Positions 7,927 to 16,821 of a stretch of DNA of 64,000 bases are shown in pieces. Source of the stretch: Nocardia transvalensis NBRC 15921. Its GTDB lineage: Bacteria; Actinomycetota; Actinomycetes; Mycobacteriales; Mycobacteriaceae. Made by a program: the position numbers and the translations under genes. The notes beneath the pieces are model-generated. The model did not search any database and was not told where the DNA came from. It saw only the letters and a program-made list of their open reading frames with translations. Where the stretch lies: NCBI RefSeq assembly GCF_000308875.1, contig NZ_BAGL01000018.1:17558-81557 (forward strand), read 5' to 3'. Numbering within the stretch: the stretch's first letter is position 1; every line of letters starts with the position of its first letter.

Positions 7927-8797
7927 GGTGCGGCGCGACCGTCTCCTCGGTCGTCGACGCGAAGAACTCGCCCACCACGTCCTCGATCTCCGCGACCGAT
8001 TCCGCGCAGTACAGCACCGGTTGATAATGGGTGATGTCGTAGGTGCGCGTGCCCATCTCCGCGATGTTCAGCGGCCGCAGCTGGGCGTGCCGGAACTCCT
8101 CGATCTCGCCGTACGACGACAGCAGTCCCGCTCCGTAGCAACGGATTTCGCCGCCCTCGCGGACCACGCCGAACTCCATCGAGAACCAGAACACATCGGC
8201 GAGGAACTTCAGCGCCGCGTCGGATTCCAGCCGGGCCACGGCGGCTCCGACCTCGGCGTAGATCGCGGCGAACCGCGGGCTGGCCAATTGGTTGGCGTGG
8301 CCGATGATTTCGTGGAGGGCGTCGGGTTCGGGGGTGTACAGCGGGGCCGAATGATGGCGAATGTACTGGGTGGAGTGGAAGATCCGGTCGGCGAAGGAGC
8401 CGAAGAATTCGCGCAGCGGCACCAGGCCGGCGGCCGGTACGTATCGGAAACCGCTGAGCGGCATCAGCTTTGCCGAGACCTCGTCCAACTGCGGGATGCG
8501 GTCGTCCGGTAGATCGAGGCGCTCGGCGGCGGCCAGGACCTCCGCCGAGGCGTAGGCGCGGTGTTTGCGCGCCAGCTCGGCGGAGGCGATCCGCCAGACC
8601 TCCTGCTCCTCGTCGGTGTAGTCGATACGCGGTGTCGATTCCCCCGATCGGTACGCCAGCGCCCGGGCGGCGATCGCATTTCGGCGGGCCCGGTAGTCCG
8701 GGTCGTTCACACCGGGATGCTCGTCGCTCAGGTGCACCGTGACGTCACCGTCTGCCCCGGTGGTTACCGGGGAGTACAGCTGAGCTTCGTTGAACAT
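7898..8797 (-). CDS. phhA: Phenylalanine 4-monooxygenase (aromatic amino acid hydroxylase)
   Basis: This protein hydroxylates L-phenylalanine to tyrosine using O2 and a tetrahydropterin, with non-heme iron in the cytosol. The 299-residue length fits the single-domain bacterial enzymes. The 2-His-1-carboxylate facial triad is visible: HEIIGH supplies His162 and His167, and WFSMEFG supplies Glu208. The RYVPAAGLVPLREFF and THYQPVLYCAES segments are also typical. ATG 8797 is preferred; a TTG four codons upstream also exists. No pterin-recycling gene (phhB) is next to it. Its end overlaps the convergent TetR gene. Confidence 0.92.
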   Translation of the reverse strand: MFNEAQLYSPVTTGADGDVTVHLSDEHPGVNDPDYRARRNAIAARALAYRSGESTPRIDYTDEEQEVWRIASAELARKHRAYASAEVLAAAERLDLPDDRIPQLDEVSAKLMPLSGFRYVPAAGLVPLREFFGSFADRIFHSTQYIRHHSAPLYTPEPDALHEIIGHANQLASPRFAAIYAEVGAAVARLESDAALKFLADVFWFSMEFGVVREGGEIRCYGAGLLSSYGEIEEFRHAQLRPLNIAEMGTRTYDITHYQPVLYCAESVAEIEDVVGEFFASTTEETVAPHLSGAAADRG

Positions 8798-8865
8798 GCC
8801 TAAATGCAAGCACTGCTGAGCTGATCAGACAATGAACTGCCGGCTAGATGGGCAATGTGCCTAGT

Positions 8866-9414
8866 TCAGTGGCCGTGCAGCGAATGCACCACCGCGTGGC
8901 CCTTGCCGCGGCCGATCATCCACTTGTTGACCGGCGTGGTGATGACGAAGGCCACGGCCAGCGCGAAGATCAGCGAACCCCAGAACAGGCCGTCGGCCAG
9001 CCCGGCGTCCATCGCGCCCGGCACCGCCAGCACCACCGCGTTGTCGACGATCTCCATGACGATGATCGACACGGTGTCGGCGGCCAGCGCCAGCGATACC
9101 GCCGCGCCCAGCCCTAGGCCCGCGGCCAGCGCGCCCCGCATGGTCAGGCCGTAGCCGAAAACGAAGGCCAGCACGATCGCCAGCACCATGGTCGGCGCGT
9201 TGTGCCAGCCGAGCGCGGTGCCGATGACCAGGCCGAGGATCTCGCCGATGGCACAGCCGGTGAGGCAGTGCAGCGTGGCGCTCGCGGCCATCTTCCACGT
9301 CGCGGGGGCGTGGGTGGCCATGGTGTGTCCGCTGTGCGACTCCGTCTCGGGTCGATGCCCGCCGTGATCGTGGTGCTGATGCGATCCGGCGTGTTCCGTG
9401 TGATCGTCCTGCAT
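8866..9414 (-). CDS. DUF4396 membrane protein under a CsoR-like promoter
   Basis: This 182-residue protein has a His-rich N terminus (13 His among the first 36 residues). About four hydrophobic helices follow (near 45-68, 74-94, 96-125 and 138-160), and the C terminus is also His-rich. An HCLTGC motif sits at the start of the first helix. The core matches DUF4396 (LTGCAIGEILGLVIG), a family without known function. The His/Cys content plus an operator of CsoR type in the promoter make copper handling likely. That role is an inference. A -10 element 7 nt before the ATG suggests a leaderless transcript. Confidence 0.8.
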   Translation of the reverse strand: MQDDHTEHAGSHQHHDHGGHRPETESHSGHTMATHAPATWKMAASATLHCLTGCAIGEILGLVIGTALGWHNAPTMVLAIVLAFVFGYGLTMRGALAAGLGLGAAVSLALAADTVSIIVMEIVDNAVVLAVPGAMDAGLADGLFWGSLIFALAVAFVITTPVNKWMIGRGKGHAVVHSLHGH

Positions 9415-9421
9415 GCCTCGA

Positions 9422-9463
9422 ACAATACCCCTATGGGGTATATTGTCAACCCCATGGGGGTAT
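9422..9463 (-). promoter_or_regulatory. Copper-type (CsoR-like) operator embedded in the DUF4396 promoter
   Basis: On the minus strand, TTGACA (9449-9444), a 16-nt spacer and TATTGT (9427-9422) form a strong promoter. The -10 element ends 7 nt before the ATG. The spacer contains the inverted repeat ATACCCC-TAT-GGGGTAT (9425-9441), and a second palindrome CCCCATGGGG (9450-9459) abuts the -35 box. The two centres are about two helical turns apart. TACCCC/GGGGTA palindromes are the known binding sites of CsoR-family copper repressors. No csoR gene is in the window. Confidence 0.72.
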
Positions 9464-9605
9464 GTGGCATGGCCTGTCGCGGACTTGCCGGATTTTTCCG
9501 TTTCGAAACCGATCTCTTCGCAATGATCTTGGTATCGTTGGCCCGCTAGATTTCAGATATGAGCTGTGCCACACAACTGTTTCGACGGTAAGGAGTGTGC
9601 AGGTC

Positions 9606-10163
9606 ATGACAATCGCCAGCGGGGTACTGAGCCGCAAGCTGGATCGAATCTTCCGATTTCTCGACGCCGACGGGGACGGCGAACTTCGCCCCGAGGACGT
9701 GACCGTCCTGGCCGCTCGCCTCGCCGGCGCGTTCGACGCTCCTGGCGACAGACCCAAGATCGACGCGCTGGAACGGGCGCTCGCCGAGATCGTCCGGACC
9801 GATGTCATGCCGATGGACGCCGACGGCAACGGCGGCGTCGACATCCGCGAATTCGGGGCGGGCTTCCGCCACGCGATCGACAACGGCCCCGAGGCCATGC
9901 TGAGCCGGTTCGACGTCATGGTCGACGCGTGGATGAACCTGGCCGACTCCAACGGCGACGGCGTCATCGACCAGGCCGAATTCACGCGGATGTACACGAT
10001 GACACTGGGCGTGCCCGCCGACGACCTCGCGATCGCCTTCGCCAAGCTCGACCGCGACGGCAACGGAACGCTGGACCGCGAGGAGATTCGCACGGCGACT
10101 CGCGAGTACTACACCAGCGACGACCCCGCGGCGCCGGGGAACTGGTTGTTCGGTCCCATGTGA
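9606..10163 (+). CDS. Four-EF-hand calcium-binding protein (calerythrin-like)
   Basis: This 185-residue cytoplasmic protein has four EF-hand loops at about residues 20-31 (DADGDGELRPED), 71-82 (DADGNGGVDIRE), 114-125 (DSNGDGVIDQAE) and 149-160 (DRDGNGTLDREE). All have Asp at positions 1, 3 and 5, and an acidic residue at position 12. This matches the sarcoplasmic-type calcium-binding proteins of actinobacteria (calerythrin, CabB/CabD), thought to buffer or sense Ca2+. ATG 9606 was chosen because of the AAGGAG ribosome-binding site upstream. The frame extends further 5' but has no family similarity there. The next gene, in the same direction, is the CqsA homologue. Confidence 0.9.
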   Translation: MTIASGVLSRKLDRIFRFLDADGDGELRPEDVTVLAARLAGAFDAPGDRPKIDALERALAEIVRTDVMPMDADGNGGVDIREFGAGFRHAIDNGPEAMLSRFDVMVDAWMNLADSNGDGVIDQAEFTRMYTMTLGVPADDLAIAFAKLDRDGNGTLDREEIRTATREYYTSDDPAAPGNWLFGPM

Positions 10164-10230
10164 GATGCGCCGGGTGTGGGCGGGGTGATTCCGCGCCCGC
10201 ATCCGGTTCCACAATGTAAGGGGGCTGGTT

Positions 10231-11499
10231 GTGGTTGTGTCCAAATCGTCGGAGCGCATCGAGAGAGCCGACTCTTCAACTGTTGTACCCGCTGCGGATC
10301 CGCTGACGGATGTTGTTGCCGCGCAATCGGATCCGATGGTCGCGGAACCGGCGGGCCTGACCCAACGGCTCGAACGGCACCGAGCGCGGGTCGCGGCCGA
10401 CTGGTGTGGTGCGGACCTGTTCCGGGACCGGCCGCCGATCGGCGCTGCTGATATCAACTTGATGAGCAACGATTACCTGGCCCTGGCCGGGCATCCCGCG
10501 GTGGTCGACGCGCAGGTGGCCGCGCTGCGCCGTGGCGGCGCCGGGGTGATGATGTCGGCGATATTCCAGACCGACCATGATCCCGACCGTGCGTTCGAGG
10601 CGCGGATGGCGTCGCTCTGGCAGACCGAGACCGCGATCCTGTGCCAGTCCGGCTGGGCGGCCAATATTGGCCTGCTTCAATGTATTTCGAGCAAAGACAG
10701 CCCCGTGTACATCGACAAGATGGCGCATGCCTCGCTGTGGACGGGCATCGTCGGCGCGCGGGCGCGGCCGGTGCCGTTCCCGCACAACGATGTGGATGCG
10801 CTGGCCGCGTCGATCCGGAAGTCCGGGCCCGGGGTGATCCTGGTGGACACCGTGTACAGCATGCTCGGCGATCGCTGTCCGCTGCGCGAGGTGGTGGAGA
10901 TCGCCGAGCGCTACGGGTGCCAGGTGGTGGCCGACGAATCGCATGCGCTCGGTGTCTGCGGGCCGGGCGGCGCGGGCCTGGTCGCCGAATGCGGCCTCGG
11001 GTCGCGGGTGGCCTTTCGTACGGCCAGTCTGTCCAAGGCATTCTGCGGGCGCGCGGGGATCATCGGCTGTTCGCGCCGGCTCGCGGAGTTCTTTCCGGTG
11101 ACCGCCTGGTCGGCGATCTTCTCCTCCAGCGTGCTGCCGTGCGACGTGGCCGGACTCGACGCCACGCTGAATCTCGTGCTCGCCGGTGATCGGCGTCGTG
11201 CGGCACTGGCGGTGGCGGCCCGGCGGCTCTGGGACGGGCTCACCGGACTGGGTTATCCGGTGGGTGACCTCGCGCCCAGTCACATCCTCGCCGTGCGCGC
11301 GGGCGCCGAACCCCGGCTGGTGGCGTTGCGCCGGGCCTTCGAATCGCGGGGCGTCTTCGGCGCGCCGTTCTGCCCGCCCGCCACGTCGGCCGAGCACACG
11401 GCATTGCGGCTGTCGCTGCACAGCGCGCTGAGCGAGGAGCACTGCGCGCGCATCCTGCGGGTAGCGGGCGAGGTCCGGGACGAGCTGAATTTCTCCTGA
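10231..11499 (+). CDS. CqsA-like alpha-hydroxyketone autoinducer synthase homologue (PLP enzyme)
   Basis: This is a 422-residue alpha-oxoamine synthase-type PLP enzyme. It resembles Vibrio CqsA/Legionella LqsA more than KBL or BioF across its length: [13 protein letters not shown] (77-89), [13 protein letters not shown] (138-150), [44 protein letters not shown] and [13 protein letters not shown]. Asp235 and His238 would contact PLP, and Lys269 in TASLSKAF is the Schiff-base lysine. CqsA condenses an acyl-CoA with S-adenosylmethionine or 2-aminobutyrate to make CAI-1-type signals. An N-terminal extension of about 45 residues is not in the Vibrio enzyme. The GTG start follows an AAGGGGG site. 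No cognate sensor kinase is nearby, so the product may be a signal or another aminoketone. Confidence 0.75.
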   Translation: MVVSKSSERIERADSSTVVPAADPLTDVVAAQSDPMVAEPAGLTQRLERHRARVAADWCGADLFRDRPPIGAADINLMSNDYLALAGHPAVVDAQVAALRRGGAGVMMSAIFQTDHDPDRAFEARMASLWQTETAILCQSGWAANIGLLQCISSKDSPVYIDKMAHASLWTGIVGARARPVPFPHNDVDALAASIRKSGPGVILVDTVYSMLGDRCPLREVVEIAERYGCQVVADESHALGVCGPGGAGLVAECGLGSRVAFRTASLSKAFCGRAGIIGCSRRLAEFFPVTAWSAIFSSSVLPCDVAGLDATLNLVLAGDRRRAALAVAARRLWDGLTGLGYPVGDLAPSHILAVRAGAEPRLVALRRAFESRGVFGAPFCPPATSAEHTALRLSLHSALSEEHCARILRVAGEVRDELNFS

Positions 11500-11512
11500 C
11501 GGAACTACCGCC

Positions 11513-11539
11513 TGTCGAGATACGGTCGATCTGTTCGTC
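11513..11539 (+). promoter_or_regulatory. Putative ECF42-type promoter of the second YCII/ECF module
   Basis: TGTCGA (11513-11518), a 17-nt spacer and CGTC (11536-11539) lie 41 nt upstream of the YCII start. This is the same bipartite motif as at 2103-2130, and both fit the ECF42 consensus as I recall it. It lies in the short gap after the CqsA-like gene, so this module is transcribed separately. Confidence 0.62.
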
Positions 11540-11580
11540 ATCCTCTTCGACCGACCGTGAAACGGGTGAGTGGAGGACCT

Positions 11581-11967
11581 GTGCAATACATGCTGCTGAT
11601 CTACGACTGCCGACGGCCCGAGCCGGACGATCCGGACTTCGCCGAGGCCCTGGCCAGGGTGAACGCCTTCGCCGACGAGTGCCGCCGGCGCGGCGTCTTC
11701 GTCTCCGGGCATCCGCTGCAGGACGAGCACGCCGCCACCACCGTCAAGGTGCGGGACGGTCGCACGATGATCACCGACGGGCCGTATGCCGAGACGCACG
11801 AGCATCTCGGCGGGGCCTACGTCCTGGACTGCCGCGATTTGGACGAGGCGCTGGAACTGGCGGCGCTGTGCCCGCTGGCCGAACTGGGCGGTATCGAGGT
11901 CCGGCCGGTCGCCCCGGTGCCGGGTCTGGACCATCGTCGCTCGGATTCGGCGGCCTCCGGAAGATGA
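11581..11967 (+). CDS. YCII-related DGPF-motif protein (second copy)
   Basis: This is a 128-residue DGPF/YCII-family protein (QYMLLIYDC at the N terminus, [17 protein letters not shown] centrally). It is a distant paralogue of the protein at 2179. The GTG at 11581 is preferred because GGAGG lies 5 nt upstream and the family begins here; the frame opens 8 codons earlier. The stop codon overlaps the sigma factor start as ATGA. The biochemical role is unknown. Family members are the usual output genes of ECF42 sigma factors. Confidence 0.87.
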   Translation: MQYMLLIYDCRRPEPDDPDFAEALARVNAFADECRRRGVFVSGHPLQDEHAATTVKVRDGRTMITDGPYAETHEHLGGAYVLDCRDLDEALELAALCPLAELGGIEVRPVAPVPGLDHRRSDSAASGR

Positions 11968-13202
11968 GCGCCGCGCCCGTCCTGCAGCGGGTCTACGGCG
12001 AGCATCGGGCACGGATGCTCGCCGCGCTGGTCCACGCGCTCGGCGACTTCGAACTCGCCGAGGACGCGTTGCAGGAGGCGTGCGCGAAAGCCCTGCGCAC
12101 CTGGGGAGATTCGGCCCCGGACGATCCGGTGGCCTGGCTGCTGACCACCGCCCGCAACAGCGCGATCGACCGGCTGCGGCGGGCCCGGCTCGGACGGGAG
12201 AAGCTCGCCCGGCTCGGTGCCGCGCCCGAGGTGACGACCATGACGGACGTCGGCGACGACAGCCTGCTCGAACTGGGTGACGAGCGGCTGAGCCTGATCT
12301 TCACCTGCTGCCATCCGGCCCTGGCCGAGGAGGCGCGGGTCGCGCTGACCCTCCAGGCCGTGGCCGGGCTGACGGCCGGGCAGATCGCCCGGATGTTCCT
12401 GGTGGGCGAATCGACCCTGGCCCAGCGGCTGGTGCGGGCGAAACGGAAGATCCGCGATGCCGGCATCAGCCTGGCGGTGCCCGCGGATCCGGTACTGCCC
12501 GAACGTCTTTCGGGTGTGCTGGCGGTGATCTACCTGATCTTCACCCAGGGCTACACCGCCGCCCCGGATCGCCCCGAGCACCGTGCGCTGCCCCGGGAGG
12601 CAATCAGGCTCGCCAAGCTGGTGGCCACGCTCATGCCCGACGAGCCCGAGGCGCTCGGAATGGTCTCGCTTCTGCTGCTGCAGGATTCGCGCACTGCCGC
12701 GCGGTACGACGAGGCCGGTGCTGTGGTGCTGCTGGCAGACCAGGACCGATCGCGCTGGGATCGCGCCGAAATCGCCGAGGCCGTACGTCTTTTGGGCCAT
12801 GCGTTGCGCCGGGAAGAGCCGGGCCCGTATCAGGTGCAGGCCGCCATCGCCGCCCTGCACGCCCAGGCGGTCTCGGCCGAAGCGACCGACTGGCCCGCCA
12901 TCGCGGCACTGTACGCCCGTCTGCTCGCCATGACACCGTCGCCAATCGTCGCTCTCAATCACGCTGTCGCCGTGGCCGAGTCGACGACTCCGGATGACGG
13001 GTTGGCGTTGATCGACGGGCTCGCGGGGCTCGACACCTATCACCTCCTGCACGCCACCCGAGCCGACCTGCTGCGTCGCCTCGGCCGCGAGGCGGAGGCG
13101 GCGCAGGCGTACCGGCGCGCACACGAACTCGCCGCCAATCCCGCCGACCGGCGCTTCCTCGCCGGGCGGTTACACGACCTCGACATCACGGAGTTCCGAT
13201 GA
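11964..13202 (+). CDS. ECF42-type RNA polymerase sigma factor (second copy)
   Basis: This 412-residue sigma factor has region 2 ([23 protein letters not shown]), region 4 ([29 protein letters not shown]) and the long ECF42 C-terminal extension. That extension includes the hallmark [14 protein letters not shown] and [17 protein letters not shown] segments. It lacks the Gly/Ser insert seen in the first copy. It overlaps both neighbours by ATGA junctions (11964 and 13199), so YCII, sigma factor and AhpD-like gene are a translationally coupled operon. No anti-sigma factor is present, as is usual for this group. Confidence 0.92.
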   Translation: MSAAPVLQRVYGEHRARMLAALVHALGDFELAEDALQEACAKALRTWGDSAPDDPVAWLLTTARNSAIDRLRRARLGREKLARLGAAPEVTTMTDVGDDSLLELGDERLSLIFTCCHPALAEEARVALTLQAVAGLTAGQIARMFLVGESTLAQRLVRAKRKIRDAGISLAVPADPVLPERLSGVLAVIYLIFTQGYTAAPDRPEHRALPREAIRLAKLVATLMPDEPEALGMVSLLLLQDSRTAARYDEAGAVVLLADQDRSRWDRAEIAEAVRLLGHALRREEPGPYQVQAAIAALHAQAVSAEATDWPAIAALYARLLAMTPSPIVALNHAVAVAESTTPDDGLALIDGLAGLDTYHLLHATRADLLRRLGREAEAAQAYRRAHELAANPADRRFLAGRLHDLDITEFR

Positions 13203-14080
13203 GACTGTCCGTCCTCGACCACGGCCACCGTCGCCGCGCCAAGCTGTTCCTGGGATTCACCGCGGCGACCTCGCGGGTGGACAGCCCGGACATCGTGAAG
13301 ATGCTGCTGTACCGGCCGGGCCTGCTCACCCGCCCGCTGCTGGACCTCACCGCCGACGCCATGCGCGGACCGTCGTACTGGACCGCGGGGGAGCGCGAAT
13401 ACCTCGCCATGAGCACCGCGCAGCTACACCGGTGCCCGTTCTGCGTCGACTCCCACGCCGAACTCACCCGCATCGCCGGTCAGGGGGAGATCGACCCGGA
13501 CGACTCCGCGTCGGCCCGCCCCGAGCTGCGCGCAGTCCGCGAATTCCTCGACCTGATCAGCCGCACGCCGGACGAGGCGGACGCTACCGGAGTCGCCGAG
13601 GTGCCGGAACACGCGGTGCGGGAGGCGCTACGCGTGAATCTGGTGTGGAACATCGTCAACCGGCTGGCCAACGCCTTCGGCTTCGTCCTGCGAGAAGGCC
13701 AGCTGCACAGCGGAACTCGCGCCCTGCACCGCTTCGGCTATCGCTTCCCGCGCTTCCTGCTCGCAGACGGGCCCGCCGTCGATCACGGCGACGATGCGGC
13801 CAACCTCAGTTACTCGGTGCTGGAGGCCCCGGCGACCACCGACCCGGCTCTACGCGCCGCCGCCGCGACCGGCGATACTCTTCCCGAACCCGTGCAGGCC
13901 TATGCCGCATCCGTTCGCAACGCGTCCTACCGGATCACCGACGTCGACATCGAAAAGCTCACGGCTGCTGGGTATTCCGAAGACCAGATCTTCGAGATCA
14001 CGGTTGCGGCGGCGGTCGGCGCAGCCCTGCGCAGCTATGACGCGGGCCTGAACGCATTGGAGCACAAAGCGACTCGCTGA
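13199..14080 (+). CDS. AhpD-like / carboxymuconolactone decarboxylase-family protein
   Basis: This 293-residue protein has an AhpD-type core containing [10 protein letters not shown] (about residues 77-86). The Cys-X-X-Cys plus downstream His form the redox motif of alkylhydroperoxidase-like proteins. A second half (about 200-285) repeats the helical topology without the CXXC. It may reduce peroxides or act as a thiol oxidoreductase, but the substrate is unknown. It starts with ATG overlapping the sigma factor stop (ATGA). It is therefore the third gene of the module and a likely target of that sigma factor. Confidence 0.82.
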   Translation: MRLSVLDHGHRRRAKLFLGFTAATSRVDSPDIVKMLLYRPGLLTRPLLDLTADAMRGPSYWTAGEREYLAMSTAQLHRCPFCVDSHAELTRIAGQGEIDPDDSASARPELRAVREFLDLISRTPDEADATGVAEVPEHAVREALRVNLVWNIVNRLANAFGFVLREGQLHSGTRALHRFGYRFPRFLLADGPAVDHGDDAANLSYSVLEAPATTDPALRAAAATGDTLPEPVQAYAASVRNASYRITDVDIEKLTAAGYSEDQIFEITVAAAVGAALRSYDAGLNALEHKATR

Positions 14081-14120
14081 GATGCGGCGTGGAGGTTCGG
14101 CTCTGTGCGCATCCCGAAAG

Positions 14121-14154
14121 CAAAGACCGCCCCCATCCGAAAAGACGGGGACGG
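14121..14154 (-). terminator. Terminator of the sdh operon
   Basis: On the minus strand CCGTCCCC (14154-14147) can pair with GGGGGCGG (14134-14127) around an AT-containing loop, followed by TCTTTGCTTT. It lies just after the sdhB stop codon and looks like an intrinsic terminator. Confidence 0.65.
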
Positions 14155-14171
14155 CCCTTGGTCTCAAAGAT

Positions 14172-14945
14172 TCACCGCGCGAAGAGCAGAGCGCGCTTGA
14201 CTTCCTGGATGGCCTTGGTGACCTCGATGCCTCGGGGGCAGGCGTCGGTGCAGTTGAAGGTGGTGCGGCAGCGCCAGACGCCCTCGACGTCGTTGAGGAT
14301 GTCCAGGCGGTCGCGGGCGGCCTCGTCGCGGCTGTCGAAGATGAAGCGGTGCGCGTTGACGATCGCGGCCGGGCCGAAGTAGCTGCCGTCGTTCCAGTAC
14401 ACCGGGCACGAGGTGGTGCAGCAGGCGCACAGGATGCACTTGGTGGTGTCGTCGAAGCGGGCGCGGTCGGTCTGGGACTGGATGCGCTCGCGGGTCGGCT
14501 CGTTGCCGTGGGTGATCAGGTACGGCTTCACCGCACGGAACGCGTCGAAGAACGGCTCCATGTTCACGACGAGGTCCTTCTCCACCGGCAGGCCGCGGAT
14601 GGGCTCGACGGAGACGGTCAGCGCCTTGCCGCCCTTGGGCAGCATGTCGCGCATCAGCACCTTGCACGCCAGCCGGTTGACACCGTTGATGCGCATGGCG
14701 TCCGAACCGCAGACGCCGTGCGCGCACGAGCGCCGGAAGGTGAGCGTGCCGTCCAGATAGGACTTGATATAGATGAGCACGTTCAGGAAGCGGTCGGTCG
14801 GCAGGACCGGCACCTGGAACGAATCCCAATGCGCCCCTTTGTCGTCCTCCGGGTTGAACCGCGCCACCTTGACGGTGATCATGGTCGACCCGTCCGGAAC
14901 GGGCGCCGGCTTCTGGTTGGCGGGAGCTTCGGCTACAGCGGTCAT
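14172..14945 (-). CDS. sdhB: Succinate dehydrogenase iron-sulfur subunit
   Basis: SdhB passes electrons from the flavin of SdhA to the membrane quinone site of complex II. The 257-residue protein has the plant-type [2Fe-2S] site (Cys74, Cys79, Asp82 in place of the third Cys, Cys94). Its C-terminal half carries cysteine clusters for [4Fe-4S] and [3Fe-4S] centres (Cys170, Cys173, Cys176, Cys180, then Cys226, Cys232, Cys236). The ATG overlaps the sdhA stop by one base (TGATG), so the genes are translationally coupled. It is the last gene of the sdhC-sdhD-sdhA-sdhB operon, matching M. tuberculosis Rv3316-Rv3319. Confidence 0.97.
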   Translation of the reverse strand: MTAVAEAPANQKPAPVPDGSTMITVKVARFNPEDDKGAHWDSFQVPVLPTDRFLNVLIYIKSYLDGTLTFRRSCAHGVCGSDAMRINGVNRLACKVLMRDMLPKGGKALTVSVEPIRGLPVEKDLVVNMEPFFDAFRAVKPYLITHGNEPTRERIQSQTDRARFDDTTKCILCACCTTSCPVYWNDGSYFGPAAIVNAHRFIFDSRDEAARDRLDILNDVEGVWRCRTTFNCTDACPRGIEVTKAIQEVKRALLFAR

Positions 14946-16729
14946 CAGTACTTACGCTCCATCGGCTCGTAGCGGGTCTGCACCACCGGCTTGAAGTCGA
15001 GGCGGATGTCGGCGATCAGCTTGGCGTGCTCGCCGGGCTCGACGTCCTTGTAGGCCATGGTGTGGCGCATGAAGTTGGTGTCGTCGCGATCCGGGTAGTC
15101 CTCGCGGGCGTGGCCGCCGCGCGACTCCTTGCGGTTGAGCGCGCCGACCACGGTGACCTCGGCCAGCTCCAGCAGGAAGCCCAATTCCACGGCCTCGAGC
15201 AGGTCGCTGTTGAAGCGGCGGCCCTTGTCCTGCACGGTGATGTGCTCGTAGCGCTCCTTGAGCGCGTGGATATCGGTGAGCGCCGTCTTGAGGGTCTCCT
15301 CGGTGCGGAACACCGCGGCATTGGCGTCCATGGTGACCTGCAGCTCGCTGCGGATGTCGGCGACGCGCTCGTTGCCGTGGTCCGACAGCAGCCGGGCCAG
15401 CCAGCCCTGCACGTACTCGGCGGGATCCTCCGGCATCTCGACGAATTCGGCGCGCGACGCGTACTCCGCCGCGGCGATGCCCGAGCGGCGGCCGAAGACG
15501 TTGATGTCCAGCAGCGAGTTGGTGCCCAGCCGGTTCGAGCCGTGCACCGAGACGCACGCGCACTCGCCCGCGGCGTACAGGCCCGGGACGACGTCGGTGT
15601 TGTTGCGCAGCACCTCGCCGCGGATGCGGGTCGGGATGCCGCCCATGACGTAGTGGCAGGTCGGCATGACCGGCACCGGCTCCTTCACCGGATCCACGCC
15701 CAGGTAGGTGCGGGAGAACTCGGTGATGTCGGGCAGCTTCTCCTCGAGCACGTCCTCGCCGAGGTGGGTCACGTCGATGAAGACGTAGTCCTTGTTCGGA
15801 CCGCCGCCGCGGCCCTCTAGGACCTCCTTGACCATCGAGCGGGCCACGATGTCACGCGGCGCCAGGTCCTTGATGGTGGGGGCGTAGCGCTCCATGAACC
15901 GCTCGCCGTCGGAGTTGCGGAGGATGCCGCCCTCGCCGCGGACCGCCTCGGAGATGAGGATGCCCAGGCCGGCCAGGCCCGTCGGATGGAACTGGTGGAA
16001 CTCCATGTCCTCCAGCGGAAGTCCCTTGCGGAACACGATCGCCATACCGTCGCCGGTCAGCGTGTGCGCGTTGGAGGTGGTCTTGTACATGCGACCCGAA
16101 CCGCCGGTGGCGAAGATGATCGCCTTGGCGTGGAAGACGTGCAGTTCGCCGGTGGACAGCTCGTAGGCGACCACGCCGGTCGCGACCGGGCCGCGGTCGG
16201 TCTCGGTCATCACCAGGTCCAGCACGTAGAACTCGTTGTAGAACTCCACGTCGTGCTTGACGCAGTTCTGGTACAGCGTCTGCAGGATCATGTGGCCGGT
16301 GCGGTCGGCGGCGTAGCACGCGCGGCGGACCGGGGCCTTGCCGTGGTCACGGGTGTGGCCGCCGAAGCGGCGCTGGTCGATCTTGCCCTCGGGCGTCCGG
16401 TTGAAGGGCAGGCCCATCTTCTCCAGGTCGAGCACCGCGTCGATGGCCTCCTTGGCCATGATCTCCGCGGCGTCCTGGTCGACCAGGTAGTCGCCACCCT
16501 TCACGGTGTCGAAGGTGTGCCACTCCCAGTTGTCCTCTTCGACGTTCGCCAGCGCGGCGCACATGCCGCCCTGCGCCGCGCCGGTGTGGCTGCGGGTCGG
16601 GTACAGCTTGGTCAGCACGGCCGTGCGGGCCCGGGGCCCGGCCTCGATCGCCGCGCGCATCCCCGCACCACCGGCGCCGACGATCACGACGTCGTACCGG
16701 TGCTCCTGAATCGGTCGGGATTCACTCAT
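14945..16729 (-). CDS. sdhA: Succinate dehydrogenase flavoprotein subunit
   Basis: SdhA oxidises succinate to fumarate with covalently bound FAD on the cytoplasmic face of complex II. The 594-residue protein shows the GAGGAGMRAA dinucleotide-binding motif. The flavinylation motif is RSHTGAAQGG, in which the His carries FAD. Substrate and proton-relay signatures HQFHPTGL and HGSNRLGTNSLLD are also visible. ATG 16729 was chosen because of the GAGGTGCAGG ribosome-binding site; the frame continues 14 codons upstream into the spacer. About 90 bp separate it from sdhD, including a CGCTGCGCTC-rich stretch that also appears in other intergenic spots. Confidence 0.97.
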   Translation of the reverse strand: MSESRPIQEHRYDVVIVGAGGAGMRAAIEAGPRARTAVLTKLYPTRSHTGAAQGGMCAALANVEEDNWEWHTFDTVKGGDYLVDQDAAEIMAKEAIDAVLDLEKMGLPFNRTPEGKIDQRRFGGHTRDHGKAPVRRACYAADRTGHMILQTLYQNCVKHDVEFYNEFYVLDLVMTETDRGPVATGVVAYELSTGELHVFHAKAIIFATGGSGRMYKTTSNAHTLTGDGMAIVFRKGLPLEDMEFHQFHPTGLAGLGILISEAVRGEGGILRNSDGERFMERYAPTIKDLAPRDIVARSMVKEVLEGRGGGPNKDYVFIDVTHLGEDVLEEKLPDITEFSRTYLGVDPVKEPVPVMPTCHYVMGGIPTRIRGEVLRNNTDVVPGLYAAGECACVSVHGSNRLGTNSLLDINVFGRRSGIAAAEYASRAEFVEMPEDPAEYVQGWLARLLSDHGNERVADIRSELQVTMDANAAVFRTEETLKTALTDIHALKERYEHITVQDKGRRFNSDLLEAVELGFLLELAEVTVVGALNRKESRGGHAREDYPDRDDTNFMRHTMAYKDVEPGEHAKLIADIRLDFKPVVQTRYEPMERKY

Positions 16730-16821
16730 GCCTGCACCTCGCTGCGCTCGGCTCCGGCATAAGCGAAGCACGCTGTGTCGATGATTCGTTCGCTGCGCTC
16801 ACTCATCGTCGGGGCCTGTTC

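Noticed and set aside
10231..11499. 8-amino-7-oxononanoate synthase or 2-amino-3-ketobutyrate ligase
   Set aside because: The fold is the same, but the blocks around the substrate site match CqsA, and no biotin or threonine catabolism genes are adjacent.
16730..16821. Small mobile element between sdhA and sdhD based on CGCTGCGCTC-rich DNA
   Set aside because: The stretch is short, has no terminal repeats, and similar GCTTCGC/GCTGCGC strings are common in such genomes.
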